Assembly (NCBI GenBank): GCA_038207625.1
Contig: JBBQZO010000044.1
Location: 1-37,776 of the forward strand
Origin: JBBQZO01 sp038207625
GTDB lineage: Bacteria; Pseudomonadota; Gammaproteobacteria; Burkholderiales; Burkholderiaceae_D
Length of the DNA stretch: 37,776 nt
Reading direction: 5' to 3'
The notes under the pieces are model-generated. The model made no database searches, was not told the DNA's origin, and saw only the letters and a list, made by a program, of their open reading frames with translations. This document shows positions 1 to 7,806 of the stretch, piece after piece (positions within the stretch are counted from its first letter, which is position 1; the number at the start of each line of letters is the position of its first letter). The position numbers and the translations under genes are program-made.

Positions 1-2660
1 ATCCGGACGGCGGCTTCCAGCGCTTTGCGCTGGTCGAGTCCCCTGTCATGGAAGCCGGTCTGGCCGCCAAGCATCCGGACATCAAGACCTACGCGGGCAA
101 GGGCATCGACGATCCCAACGCCACCTTGCGCATGGACATGACGCCGCTGGGCCTGCACGCGTCGATCCGCTCGCCCAAGGGCGCGTGGTATATCGACCCG
201 TACTTCCACCTTGACGACAGCCTGTACGCCAGCTACCACAGCCGCGACTTGCCCAATCCGCATGGCGCGCGCAGCGAAGGCTTGCTCGACGAAGCCCATA
301 TCGTGCTCACGCGCGGCCTGTACCACGCCGACGACGGCGTCGAAGTGCGCGGTATCGGCTTCACCCCGGGCGCGCCGGTCACCATCACCATCCGCGGCTC
401 CGACAGCGGCGACGCGGTGCGCCAGAACGTCGACGCGTTCGCCGACCAGGACGGCACCGTGTCGGTCACGCTGGTGGCCGATCCGTCGCGCGCACTGGGC
501 GCGTATGAGGTCACCGCCAGCGACGGCGTCAGCGCCAGCAGCGCCGCCTACCAGGTGGTGGGCGACCAGACCGGCGTCAACGCATCAGTGGGCAATCAGA
601 CGCGCAGCTATCGTCTGGCGCTGGTCACCGACCCGTCCTACGCCACCTATTTCGGCGGTTCGGCCAACGTGACCGCCGCCAAGGTGTCACTGGTGAACCG
701 CATCACCCAGGTGTATGAAGAGGAAACCTCGATCAAGCTGCTGCTCATCGACGGTAACGACGCGCTCAACCTCGACAGCGCAGCACAGATGACCGGCACC
801 AACGGTCCCTGCGGCGCCGCGGCTTGCTTTTCAAGCGCCCAGGCGGCCAGTTGCGGCAGCGGCACGCTGACCCGTAACCGCCAGGTGGTCGGCCTGCTGG
901 CCGGCGCCAGCAACTTTGACATCGGCCATATCGCGCTTGGCCTGAATGGCGGCGGCATCGCCAGCCTGGGCGTGGTCGGCGGCAATGGCAAGGCGCAGGG
1001 TTGCACCGGCGTGCCAACGCCGGTGGGCGATTACTACGCGGTCGACTATGTGGCGCACGAGATGGGCCACCAGTTTTCCGGCAACCACACCTTCAACGGC
1101 GTCGTCTCGAATTGCTCGGGCGGCAACCGCAACGCAGGCACCTCGGTCGAGCCGGGCTCGGGCTCGTCGATCATGGCCTACGCCGGCATCTGCGGCACCG
1201 ACGACCTGCAAACGCACAGCGACGCCTACTGGTCGCAACGCAGCTTCGATGAAATCACCGCCTACACCTCGGGCGCCGAAACCAACATCAACGAAATCCA
1301 GATGGGCGTACTGACCAATTTCACGAGCAACGGTCAGCAGTTCCAACTGCAGTACAACGGCAACACGTCGGCGCCGATCGTGCTGGGCACCAACTACACT
1401 ACCGCCGGCGTGAAGGCGGCGATCGAGGCGATCGCCGGCTGGCCCGCGGGCGGCACCGTCACCATCAGCGCGCTGAGCAACGCCGCTTTCACGGCCACCT
1501 TCAACGGCAACCTGGCCGCCACCAACGTCAGCATGCTGCAACTGGTCGCCTGCACCGGCGGGTGCAGCGGCTACGTCGGCGAAATCGCAGCCGGTGGCAA
1601 AACCGCCCGCCGTGGCGCGCTCGCTTCAACGGTCAACAATGCGCCCGTCGTCAGCGTCACGCCAAGCTACACGATCCCGGTGCGCACGCCATTCGCGCTG
1701 ACCGGCAGCGCCACCGATCCGGACGGCGACGCACTGACCTACATGTGGGAGCAGAACGACCGCGCCTCGGCCAACGGCACTGGCCTGATCAGCAACAGCA
1801 AGGTTGACGGCCCCTTGTTCCGCCAGTTCGGCCTGCGCGCCGTGGTCAGCAACGCCGACTCGATCCAGTACGGTTCGGCCGGCGAAAACCACACCGACGG
1901 CAATCCGCTGCGCGTGTTCCCGGACATGGCCCAAATCCTGTCCAACAACACCAACGCTGAAACGGGCGTCTGCCCGGCCGCCTCGGCCACGCCAACGCCG
2001 ACGCAAATCGAGTGCTTCTCGGAGTTCCTGCCGACGGCCGACTACGTCGGCTTCGCCGGTACCAACGCCAGTCCCGCGTCGCTGAACTTCAAGCTGACGG
2101 CGCGCGACGGGCGCGGCGGCATCAACAGCGCCAGCACCAGCCTGGTGCTGGCGCCGGGCGCAGGTCCTTTCCTGGTCACTTCGCATAACAGCGCCGTGTC
2201 GGTCGACGCTGGCTCCAGCCAGACCGTGACCTGGAGCGTTGCCAACACCGACGTCGCACCGGTCAGCACAGCGAACGTCAAAATCAGCCTGTCGACCGAC
2301 GGCGGCCTGAGCTTTCCGATCACGCTGGCGGCCAGCACGCCCAACAACGGCAGCAAGGCAGTCACGCTGCCGCTGGTGGCCAGCACGGCCGCACGCATCA
2401 AGGTCGAGGCACTCGGCAACGTGTTCTTCGACGTCTCCAACGCCAACTTCACCATCAAACTGCTGTGGGACGTGAACGGCGACGGCGTCGTCGATTGCGC
2501 CGATCTGGCCATCGTCAAGGCCTCGCTGGGCAAACGTAGCGGCCAGGTCGGGTTTGACGTGCGCGCCGACCTGAACCACGACGGTGTCGTCGATGCCCGC
2601 GACCTGAATGCGGTCGCCACGCACATGGCCGCCGGCGGGTGCAGCGTTCCTGCACTGTAA
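1..2660 (+). CDS. Secreted zinc metalloprotease (reprolysin/metzincin type) with C-terminal dockerin-like domain, 5'-partial
   Basis: The reading frame is open from the left edge (PDGGFQRFALVESP precedes the first ATG at 48), so the true start and signal peptide lie outside the window. The zinc site HEMGHQFSGNH is at 1056-1088 and a Met-turn (SSIMAYAG) has its ATG codon at 1173, the order expected of metzincins. Position 8 of the consensus HExxHxxGxxH is Ser, with Gly next to it. A beta-rich insert follows (about 1310-1620), then an Ig/cadherin-like stretch (SATDPDGDALTY). The C-terminus has two EF-hand-like loops, DVNGDGVVDCADL (from 2469) and DLNHDGVVDARDL (from 2568), the duplicated calcium loop of a type I dockerin. 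The protein is probably exported and digests extracellular protein. The protease class is well supported; the substrate is unknown. Confidence 0.88.
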   Translation, partial: PDGGFQRFALVESPVMEAGLAAKHPDIKTYAGKGIDDPNATLRMDMTPLGLHASIRSPKGAWYIDPYFHLDDSLYASYHSRDLPNPHGARSEGLLDEAHIVLTRGLYHADDGVEVRGIGFTPGAPVTITIRGSDSGDAVRQNVDAFADQDGTVSVTLVADPSRALGAYEVTASDGVSASSAAYQVVGDQTGVNASVGNQTRSYRLALVTDPSYATYFGGSANVTAAKVSLVNRITQVYEEETSIKLLLIDGNDALNLDSAAQMTGTNGPCGAAACFSSAQAASCGSGTLTRNRQVVGLLAGASNFDIGHIALGLNGGGIASLGVVGGNGKAQGCTGVPTPVGDYYAVDYVAHEMGHQFSGNHTFNGVVSNCSGGNRNAGTSVEPGSGSSIMAYAGICGTDDLQTHSDAYWSQRSFDEITAYTSGAETNINEIQMGVLTNFTSNGQQFQLQYNGNTSAPIVLGTNYTTAGVKAAIEAIAGWPAGGTVTISALSNAAFTATFNGNLAATNVSMLQLVACTGGCSGYVGEIAAGGKTARRGALASTVNNAPVVSVTPSYTIPVRTPFALTGSATDPDGDALTYMWEQNDRASANGTGLISNSKVDGPLFRQFGLRAVVSNADSIQYGSAGENHTDGNPLRVFPDMAQILSNNTNAETGVCPAASATPTPTQIECFSEFLPTADYVGFAGTNASPASLNFKLTARDGRGGINSASTSLVLAPGAGPFLVTSHNSAVSVDAGSSQTVTWSVANTDVAPVSTANVKISLSTDGGLSFPITLAASTPNNGSKAVTLPLVASTAARIKVEALGNVFFDVSNANFTIKLLWDVNGDGVVDCADLAIVKASLGKRSGQVGFDVRADLNHDGVVDARDLNAVATHMAAGGCSVPAL

Positions 2661-2756
2661 GCGACATGCCTGAACGGGACGCCGGCGAGCGCTGCAACGA
2701 GCGGCCGCCAGCGTCCCGGTCTGGCAGCGCCTCGCGCGTGCAAGCACCTGACACGC

Positions 2757-2789
2757 AAAAAAGCCCGGCTGGCAACAGCTGGGCTTTTT
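2757..2789 (+). terminator. Rho-independent terminator after the metalloprotease gene
   Basis: The left arm AGCCCGGCTG and right arm CAGCTGGGCT pair over 10 bp with one G-U wobble around a GCAA tetraloop. An A-run precedes it and five T follow. It lies about 100 nt downstream of the protease stop codon. Confidence 0.9.
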
Positions 2790-3163
2790 CATGTCGACAT
2801 CGAAGCCGTCCCGCCCGGATAAGGCGTGCGCGCAGGTCATGGCGTGCGGGTCATGGCGTGCGGCGCCGGCGCGCTCCCCACTCGGCGCCGGGATACATCA
2901 ACCCGGGCTTGCGGCGCACCTCAGCAAGAACGGCGGCGCCGCAGCATGGCGCACGGCCATTACCAGAAAAATTGGCGCCGACAGCTGCGCTCATCTGACG
3001 TGGTGGTGGTGCCAGGCTGGAGGCCGGAAACCAGTCACGATCGAGTGCGCCAAGTGCGCCGACACGCACGGCGCGCGGTCGCTGACATAGCACCAAGCGC
3101 ACGCCCGGCACTGCCAAGCGAGCGCGCCCAGGCCGTCCCGGACCAAGCCGCGCAGCGCAGTCC
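2790..3163. other. Intergenic stretch without a supported gene
   Basis: Between the terminator and the convergent DUF3334 gene the sequence is GC-rich. Its open frames have skewed Arg/Ala composition and no ribosome binding site. I see no RNA gene, repeat array or recognisable protein fragment. It looks like spacer. Confidence 0.5.
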
Positions 3164-3853
3164 TTACATTCCCAACGATTTCAGCAGTTCCGAATTGTCG
3201 TCCTCGGCGGCCGGCGGCGCCTCGGCAGGCGCCGGCTGGCTCGAATGATCCATCGACAGCAAGGTGTCGGGATCGACCACTTCGTTCGGGTCAAAATCAT
3301 GCAGCTTGATGAACTCGGTGCGATCGATGGCCAGCTCAAGATAAAAAATATTGTTCTTCTCGGTGAAGAAGGACACGCGGCGCATCTCGGGCCGGTCCAG
3401 CGGGGTGTCCACGCTGAGCATCACTTGTTTATTGAGCACCAGCATTTTCGGCTGGTTCTGGGTGATATTGGTCTGCAGCTCGCGCCGCACCTTGCCGGTG
3501 AAATCGCCCACGATCTGGTTCATCAGCTCGCCGAGAATGTTGGACACCTCGTCGGAGGTGTGCGAACCGGCCAGTTCGGACTTGGGCATGCCCATGTTGA
3601 CCATGTAGCGCTCATAGATTTCCATCGCCGCTTCGGAGCTGAAATTGAGCACCACCAGCCCGGTAAAGCCGCCATCAAACAGCACAAAGCAGCCGATTTC
3701 CGGTTTCAGGCCGATCTTGGTGATGCGCTGCACCATGGCCGAGTAATAGATCTTGCTGTGCATGGCCACGTTCAGTACACGGGTGACCGAGTTACACAGG
3801 CTCGTCAATAGGTCTTCCGTTCCGTACACGACGCGTTCTTGTTCCGTAATCAT
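3164..3853 (-). CDS. DUF3334 family protein (CheX-like fold)
   Basis: The 229-residue protein matches my memory of the DUF3334 family closely. Seen are an N-terminal segment with YSAMVQRITKIGLKP, the signature FVLFDGGFTGLVVLNFS, then TSDEVSNILGELMNQIVGDF and ITQNQPKMLVLNKQV. The GELMNQIVGD segment resembles the helix of CheC/CheX phosphatases, so a chemotaxis or signalling role is plausible but unproven. The tail (about residues 200-229) is acidic and Pro/Ala-rich, probably a disordered linker ending in a short SELLKSLGM motif. The start is the ATG at 3853 with AGGGG seven bases upstream. No signal peptide is seen, so it is probably cytoplasmic. The small gene upstream (3933-4223) is on the same strand and may be co-transcribed. 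Confidence 0.85.
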   Translation of the reverse strand: MITEQERVVYGTEDLLTSLCNSVTRVLNVAMHSKIYYSAMVQRITKIGLKPEIGCFVLFDGGFTGLVVLNFSSEAAMEIYERYMVNMGMPKSELAGSHTSDEVSNILGELMNQIVGDFTGKVRRELQTNITQNQPKMLVLNKQVMLSVDTPLDRPEMRRVSFFTEKNNIFYLELAIDRTEFIKLHDFDPNEVVDPDTLLSMDHSSQPAPAEAPPAAEDDNSELLKSLGM

Positions 3854-3932
3854 GAGCTACCCCTGTAATGTTCAAATAAAACGTCGCGCCGCGCTGGTTC
3901 GCCATGTGCGCCCCCGGCGCATGTCACGCTCT

Positions 3933-4223
3933 TCAATCGGTGCGCGCAGACGGCAGCGGCGCAGCGCCGCCTTCCGTCGGATCGGGCAGCGCAAGGCGAA
4001 ACACCACCACCTTGCCCAGCAACGCAAGCAACTCATCTTTCCAGGCCGGATCGCGCCCCGGACCAGCGGGCGTTGCGGCGAGCAGACGATGCAGGCGCAG
4101 CACCTCGCGCTCAAGCTCGCGCGCAGCGTGCAAGGCACGCACCGCCGGCTCGGCCAGCACGCCCTGCGCGGGCATGTGCTCTGCCAGCGCGGCGCTCAGC
4201 GGTACACCGTCGATCTTCAGCAT
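3933..4223 (-). CDS. Small hypothetical protein
   Basis: A 96-residue open frame starting at the ATG at 4223, preceded by AGGGAAGG. I do not recognise the family. The middle part (AVRALHAARELEREVLRLHRLL) should form an amphipathic helix or short coiled coil; the N-terminus reads MLKIDGVPLSAAL and the C-terminus is Pro-rich. No signal peptide or metal motif is visible. It lies 79 bp upstream of the DUF3334 gene on the same strand, so the two may form an operon. The good ribosome binding site and ordinary composition favour a real gene. Confidence 0.5.
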   Translation of the reverse strand: MLKIDGVPLSAALAEHMPAQGVLAEPAVRALHAARELEREVLRLHRLLAATPAGPGRDPAWKDELLALLGKVVVFRLALPDPTEGGAAPLPSARTD

Positions 4224-5055
4224 GGCCTTCCCTTACGTGCCGCAGTGATCCAGGACACCAGACGTGAATTCCCCATCGGACAGCATCGGCTGACCGCCAG
4301 ACAACTATGAGAATACTGAAGCACCAAGCGCACGTCCACCTGATTCACGTTTTCTGTGCGAATTAAGCGCCGCGACGGCCCGCGAAGCCCTGTTTATTGC
4401 CGGAACATAGGCAAAACACAAGAAAAACCCAGACGGCGCCACTCGCCAGGCCGGTGACGGTGCCGTCACGGAAAACGCCATCGCTGTCGCATCGCACAGG
4501 CCAGAGGGCACCTGCCGTCGCGGTTGCAAGTCGTGCGCCATCGCACCATGCCGGTGAACGGGAAAAATGCCGTGGCATAGCCATATTAATATAGTAATAT
4601 TGCACAAGCATTCCCCGCGTCGCAACAGCACCGCCATGCGCCCTCCTGCCCCGGGGGCCTTGCCTTGCCTTGCCCTGTCACTGGCGTGTGTCGGCTGCGC
4701 CCGGGCCGATCAGGTTGACGACCTGATCAACTTTATCGAATCAAGCCAGCCCCCTTGTTGGACCGTCGTTTTCGAGAAACAGGATCGCCTATTGTTCACT
4801 ATGGTTCAATGTGCGAATGCTGGAAATGGGCATTGATTTGGTGCTTGCGTTCCATGCTGTTCATGGCAAGGCAGGTTGTGCTCGTGGAACTCAGCACCAT
4901 GTCCGGTTAACCAAACTCGCCCGCATCGACGTTCGCGCTTTTCTTGCTGGCGTTACCGAAGCTTTCATGCCAACGGTTCCATCAACTGGACGCTCAACAC
5001 CTTGCGCGGTTCGGGCAGCCCGGCGTTGAGCGCTCCCGCGCCGGCTATGTCAAAT
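4224..5055. other. Long intergenic region with a gene remnant and an AT-rich island
   Basis: About 830 bp without an intact recognisable gene. It contains an AT-rich patch near 4580-4600 (ATATTA-N6-TAATAT) in otherwise GC-rich DNA, which could be promoter DNA, and the putative exported-protein remnant at 4636-4755. A short inverted repeat GATCAGGT-N5-ACCTGATC lies at 4708-4728 inside that remnant. Lower and more even base composition than the flanking genes suggests decayed or accessory DNA. Confidence 0.45.
4636..4755 (+). pseudogene. Possible 5' remnant of a DUF5329-like exported protein gene
   Basis: From the ATG at 4636 the frame gives a short Cys-containing hydrophobic leader followed by ARADQVDDLINFIESSQPPC. 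That resembles the start of exported DUF5329 proteins, where a signal peptide is followed by a VD-LL-FI-SGC segment. After this the similarity stops and the frame closes without the expected body of about 100 residues. I infer truncation. The match is short, so this could be a chance frame. Confidence 0.3.
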
Positions 5056-5074
5056 GCCAATGTCAGACATTGGC
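5056..5074. promoter_or_regulatory. Perfect 9-bp dyad, operator-like, upstream of the P-loop kinase gene
   Basis: GCCAATGTC and GACATTGGC flank a single central A, a perfect odd-symmetry dyad that ends 22 bases before the ATG at 5097. Size and position fit a binding site for a dimeric repressor overlapping the leader. No regulator gene is adjacent, so the binding protein is unknown. Confidence 0.5.
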
Positions 5075-5096
5075 CATCACAAAGGACCGTCTCCCT

Positions 5097-5603
5097 ATGC
5101 CCCAGATATACCTCATCGAAGGACCGGTCGGCGCCGGAAAATCGACCTTCGCGACATCCCTTGCAACGCGGGCAGGCGGCGTGCATATTGCCCTCGACGA
5201 GTGGTTCACGAGACTTTTCAGTCCGGATCGTCCAAGTGCGCAAGTCATGCCGTGGTACATAGAGCGTAAGGCACGCCTACTCGAACACATCTGGACCCAT
5301 GCGCAAGCTCTCCTCGCGTGCGGCATCTCGCCGGTGCTGGAGCTTGGTCTCGTCCAGCGGCGCAATCGTGAAGACTTCTACGCACGCGCCCGTGATGCCC
5401 GCGTGGAATTGGCGGTGTACCTGCTCGCGGCACCCCGCGAAGTTCGACGCGAGCGTGTCATGCGGAGAAACCTTGAAAGGGGCCCCACGTTTTCCATGCT
5501 CGTACCCGCGCCATTCTTCGAGATGGCAAGCGACATCTGGGAAGAACCGGACGAACTCGAAATCGCCGACAATGGCATCGAGAGAATCTCAACTGCGGGG
5601 TGA
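5097..5603 (+). CDS. P-loop kinase/AAA-family ATPase of unknown substrate
   Basis: The 168-residue protein begins MPQIYLIEGPVGAGKSTFA, with a Walker A motif (GPVGAGKS, residues 9-16) in the first beta-alpha unit. A DEWFTRLFSPDRP segment follows, then a VLELGL strand that would serve as the Walker B region, and an Arg-rich lid (RERVMRRNLERG). This layout is typical of small nucleotide-dependent kinases related to shikimate/gluconate kinases and zeta-like phosphotransferases. The substrate cannot be read from sequence. The start at 5097 is preferred over upstream in-frame ATGs because of AAAGGA upstream and because homology begins at once. It is followed 124 bp later by the GGCT gene and preceded by a perfect dyad that may be its operator. 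Confidence 0.75.
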   Translation: MPQIYLIEGPVGAGKSTFATSLATRAGGVHIALDEWFTRLFSPDRPSAQVMPWYIERKARLLEHIWTHAQALLACGISPVLELGLVQRRNREDFYARARDARVELAVYLLAAPREVRRERVMRRNLERGPTFSMLVPAPFFEMASDIWEEPDELEIADNGIERISTAG

Positions 5604-5727
5604 TGCGATCGCGGCGAACCGATCGTTGAACTTGACGTGCGACAGCCAGCTTCGCCAGCCGCCGCACGCGTTAACTCAACCGTTCGCCAGCGCGAAATTT
5701 ACCTTTGAAAAAACAGAAAGAACACCC

Positions 5728-6078
5728 ATGCCATTGCTTTTCTCATATGGCACCTTGCAGCAAGACGGTGTTCAGCTCTCCACCTTCGGAAGAATTCTCG
5801 TCGGCGGCGCCGATGCCTTGGTTGGCTTTGCCCAGACAATGGTGAAGATTGAAGACCAACAGGTCGTCGCGACAAGCGGAAAAACCCACCACCCGATCGT
5901 CCAGCTCAGTGGCAATCCAGAAGATCGCGTGCCAGGAACAGTGTTTGACGTCAGCGACGCCGAACTGGCGCACGCGGACGCGTACGAAGTCGATGCCTAC
6001 CAGCGCTTGTCGGCCAAGCTGGCGTCGGGCAAGCACGCATGGGTCGATGTCGATGCCCGCCTCAGCTCCCTTGGCTAG
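5728..6078 (+). CDS. Gamma-glutamylcyclotransferase (GGCT/AIG2 family)
   Basis: The 116-residue protein starts MPLLFSYGTLQQDG, containing the YGTL substrate-binding loop of the family, and has AYEVDAYQR, which supplies the expected catalytic Glu. These enzymes release 5-oxoproline from gamma-glutamyl-amino compounds in the cytoplasm. The length matches bacterial single-domain members. The ribosome binding site (AGAAAGAA) is weak. The gene ends 12 bp before a perfect 34-bp palindrome. A decayed copy of its 3' end, with a matching palindrome, lies 1.7 kb downstream (7610-7763). Confidence 0.8.
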   Translation: MPLLFSYGTLQQDGVQLSTFGRILVGGADALVGFAQTMVKIEDQQVVATSGKTHHPIVQLSGNPEDRVPGTVFDVSDAELAHADAYEVDAYQRLSAKLASGKHAWVDVDARLSSLG

Positions 6079-6090
6079 CATCTGAATCAC

Positions 6091-6124
6091 CATGCTGAGC
6101 GCATCGATCGATGCGCTCAGCATG
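6091..6124. repeat. Perfect 34-bp palindrome downstream of the GGCT gene
   Basis: The left arm CATGCTGAGCGCATCGA is followed directly by its exact reverse complement, with no loop. It lies 12 bp after the GGCT stop, between two convergent genes. It lacks a T-run, so it is not a standard terminator. A related palindrome with paired base changes occurs at 7781-7806. Confidence 0.95.
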
Positions 6125-6183
6125 CGGCATGCGGCATGCGGCAAGCGGCAAGCGGCAAGCGGCATGCGGCAAGCGGCAAGCGG
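6121..6183. repeat. Heptamer tandem array A (CATGCGG/CAAGCGG, 9 units)
   Basis: Nine consecutive 7-bp units alternate between CATGCGG and CAAGCGG, and the first unit shares CATG with the palindrome. The A/T variation at one position is non-random. The decayed module at 7781 has only one such unit, so the array has probably changed length by slippage. Confidence 0.95.
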
Positions 6184-6196
6184 GGCAGCTTCATCC

Positions 6197-6273
6197 ACGT
6201 CGAACGTCGAACGTCAAACGTCGAACGTCGAACGTCAAACGTCAAACGTCGAACGTCGAACGTCGAACGTCGA
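6197..6273. repeat. Heptamer tandem array B (ACGTCGA/ACGTCAA, 11 units)
   Basis: Eleven consecutive 7-bp units vary only at position 6 (G or A) and each contains the self-complementary ACGT. Array B lies 13 bp from array A. Because 7 is not a multiple of 3, all frames stay open and read as 7-residue peptide repeats; I do not regard these as coding. Array B has no counterpart in the decayed second module. Confidence 0.95.
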
Positions 6274-6387
6274 CGGGCTCAGCCTATTCGGCCTGCAAGA
6301 TGCTGCACTGTGTGTTTGGCCCGCGCCCACGGCGCGACGCATGTCGTCGACAAATCCCGAACCTATCCTGCCTTTGGCAACGCCCGG

Positions 6388-7389
6388 CTAAAGATCCAAC
6401 TTTCCGCAGGGGATAGTGACCGTCATCGAATCGCCCAGCACTTTTCGCTGCGTCGATTCGCTGGTGGCCAGCGTCAGATTGCGCATCCATTCAAGCAGCG
6501 GCTTGCGGGCCGGATTGCTACTATCGAGTTCACCGACGAAGTTAGGCGAATACGGACGCATATAGGTCAGGCGCACATCGAACGGGCAAGCCATGGCATT
6601 GAAGTCGAAATAAGCTGGCACGACGTAGTCTTTACTGGCGCGCAACAGCTCGATCAAACTCATGTCGCGCAGCACCATGCGCGCACTGCCGTCGATCACG
6701 AACACGAACACCTCGTCCATCTCAATCGGGCCATTGTTCAGACAGGGCATGCGCAGCTGGCTGACATATTCCTCGACCGACATGCGCAAGTCCGAATGCT
6801 TGGGCGGCGTCAGCCAGGTCAGCTGCGGCGCCAGATCCGGCGCCCCGAAACGCAAGCGCAGCATCATTTTTTCCTCCGCGCCAGTTCGAAGCGCCGAACT
6901 CGGGTAGCTCGGGCGCGCCACCCCGGCGCGATTGACGATGCATGTCAGCTGCGCGCGGCGCGCGCCATCGGCCGCGTCGGTCGGCGCCGACGGCACGACC
7001 TTTCTACCGTCGTTGGGAACGAACACATAGCGCTGGCGCAATATCACCGGCGCATCGTTCGCGCCCATGCAGGGCACCCGATAGTGCTTGGCGAAGCGCT
7101 CGACCGCGCTCTCCAACTCGGCGTAGCTGGCCGATTTATCCGGCCGCACCTTGGGCGCGCGGTCCGGCCCACGAAACTCCAGTTCGACATTGATCTCGCC
7201 GCCCTCCTTGCGCGCAAAGGTCTCGGGCGGATACTCCGGCAGCGCCGGCGCGTCCGATGCGCGCGTCAGACAAGCGAGCGCGGGCGACTGTGCCAGAGCG
7301 CGCGTTTCGGCATGGGCCGCCGACTGGCACACCAACATCAGCACCGCCGACGCAGCCGCAAGCGATATGGTTGTCAAATACGTTTTCAT
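6388..7389 (-). CDS. Exported protein with TonB-C-like repeat domains, function unknown
   Basis: The 333-residue protein has a signal peptide ending near QSAAHA (about residue 28). Two to three repeated segments follow, each with a Cys near the start, a PxYP motif and a beta-rich stretch: CLTRASDAPALPEYP, then CIVNRAGVARPSYP, and a weaker third ending MTVTIPCG. The pattern resembles TonB C-terminal domains, but there is no TonB transmembrane anchor or Pro-rich linker. A periplasmic location is likely and the Cys residues may form disulfides. I chose the ATG at 7389 (MKTYLTT) because the signal peptide begins there; an in-frame ATG lies eight codons upstream. A promoter is visible at 7465-7493. 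The gene is bracketed by the two copies of the GGCT-tail/palindrome module. Confidence 0.7.
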   Translation of the reverse strand: MKTYLTTISLAAASAVLMLVCQSAAHAETRALAQSPALACLTRASDAPALPEYPPETFARKEGGEINVELEFRGPDRAPKVRPDKSASYAELESAVERFAKHYRVPCMGANDAPVILRQRYVFVPNDGRKVVPSAPTDAADGARRAQLTCIVNRAGVARPSYPSSALRTGAEEKMMLRLRFGAPDLAPQLTWLTPPKHSDLRMSVEEYVSQLRMPCLNNGPIEMDEVFVFVIDGSARMVLRDMSLIELLRASKDYVVPAYFDFNAMACPFDVRLTYMRPYSPNFVGELDSSNPARKPLLEWMRNLTLATSESTQRKVLGDSMTVTIPCGKLDL

Positions 7390-7464
7390 GGGATCGCTTT
7401 CAATGTGATGCACCTGGCGCCGCCGGTGTGTCGCCAGCGGCTGACGCTCCGCATACTTTACTAT

Positions 7465-7493
7465 ATTTTAATATTTCCAAAAAAAACCATCAA
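7465..7493 (-). promoter_or_regulatory. Sigma-70-type promoter of the TonB-C-like gene
   Basis: On the minus strand TTGATG (7493-7488), a 17-bp spacer and TAAAAT (7470-7465) lie about 75 bp before the ATG at 7389, in an AT-rich island unusual for this GC-rich DNA. No transcript data exist. Confidence 0.5.
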
Positions 7494-7609
7494 CATCCAA
7501 GCTCGCTTCCATGCGTGTCCCGCGCCGACACCGGCATGTACGACTTCAACGTTGGGGGCCTATGCGTATGTTGGACAGCCCTACGCCTTAGGTATGTCAG
7601 CTTGCTCAC

Positions 7610-7763
7610 GTCCGTCGAGAGATTGCCTTCGCAGTCGGTGAGTCTGAACTCGGGCGCGCGTACGCGTGTGAAGTCGATTCCGGTCAGCGTGTTTCGGCCA
7701 GGCTTGCGGCGGGGAAGGACGCTTGGGTCCATGTCGCTGCTCGCCTTACTTCTCTTGGCCAGC
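7610..7763 (+). pseudogene. Decayed 3' fragment of a second gamma-glutamylcyclotransferase gene
   Basis: The frame through GCC at 7625 reads AFAVGESELGRAYACEVDSGQ and continues VSARLAAGKDAWVHV, then AARLTSLG. It aligns residue by residue with the C-terminus of the intact GGCT (VFDVSDAELAHADAYEVDAYQ, SAKLASGKHAWVDV, ARLSSLG). Upstream an in-frame TAG lies at 7589 and the YGTL part is missing, and the stop codon has changed (TAG to CAG). It is therefore a non-functional remnant. The homology continues into the downstream palindrome, which shows that gene tail and palindrome were duplicated together. Confidence 0.75.
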
Positions 7764-7780
7764 ATCGGGAAACGGCCATG

Positions 7781-7806
7781 CCGAGCGCATCGATCGATGC
7801 GCTCGG
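7781..7806. repeat. Second copy of the palindrome (26 bp perfect core)
   Basis: CCGAGCGCATCGA is followed directly by its exact reverse complement. Compared with the copy at 6091 the stem differs by T to C on the left and the matching A to G on the right, so pairing is kept. The next outward pair can form a G-U wobble, then T-A. Flanking DNA on both sides is also related to the first copy. Confidence 0.92.

Noticed and set aside
6121..6273. CRISPR array
   Set aside because: Units are seven bases with no spacers and no cas genes nearby; these are simple tandem repeats.
6092..6391. Repeat protein encoded by the heptamer arrays
   Set aside because: A 7-bp period keeps all frames open, so peptide repeats appear automatically. 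There is no start signal and no conserved neighbour outside the arrays.
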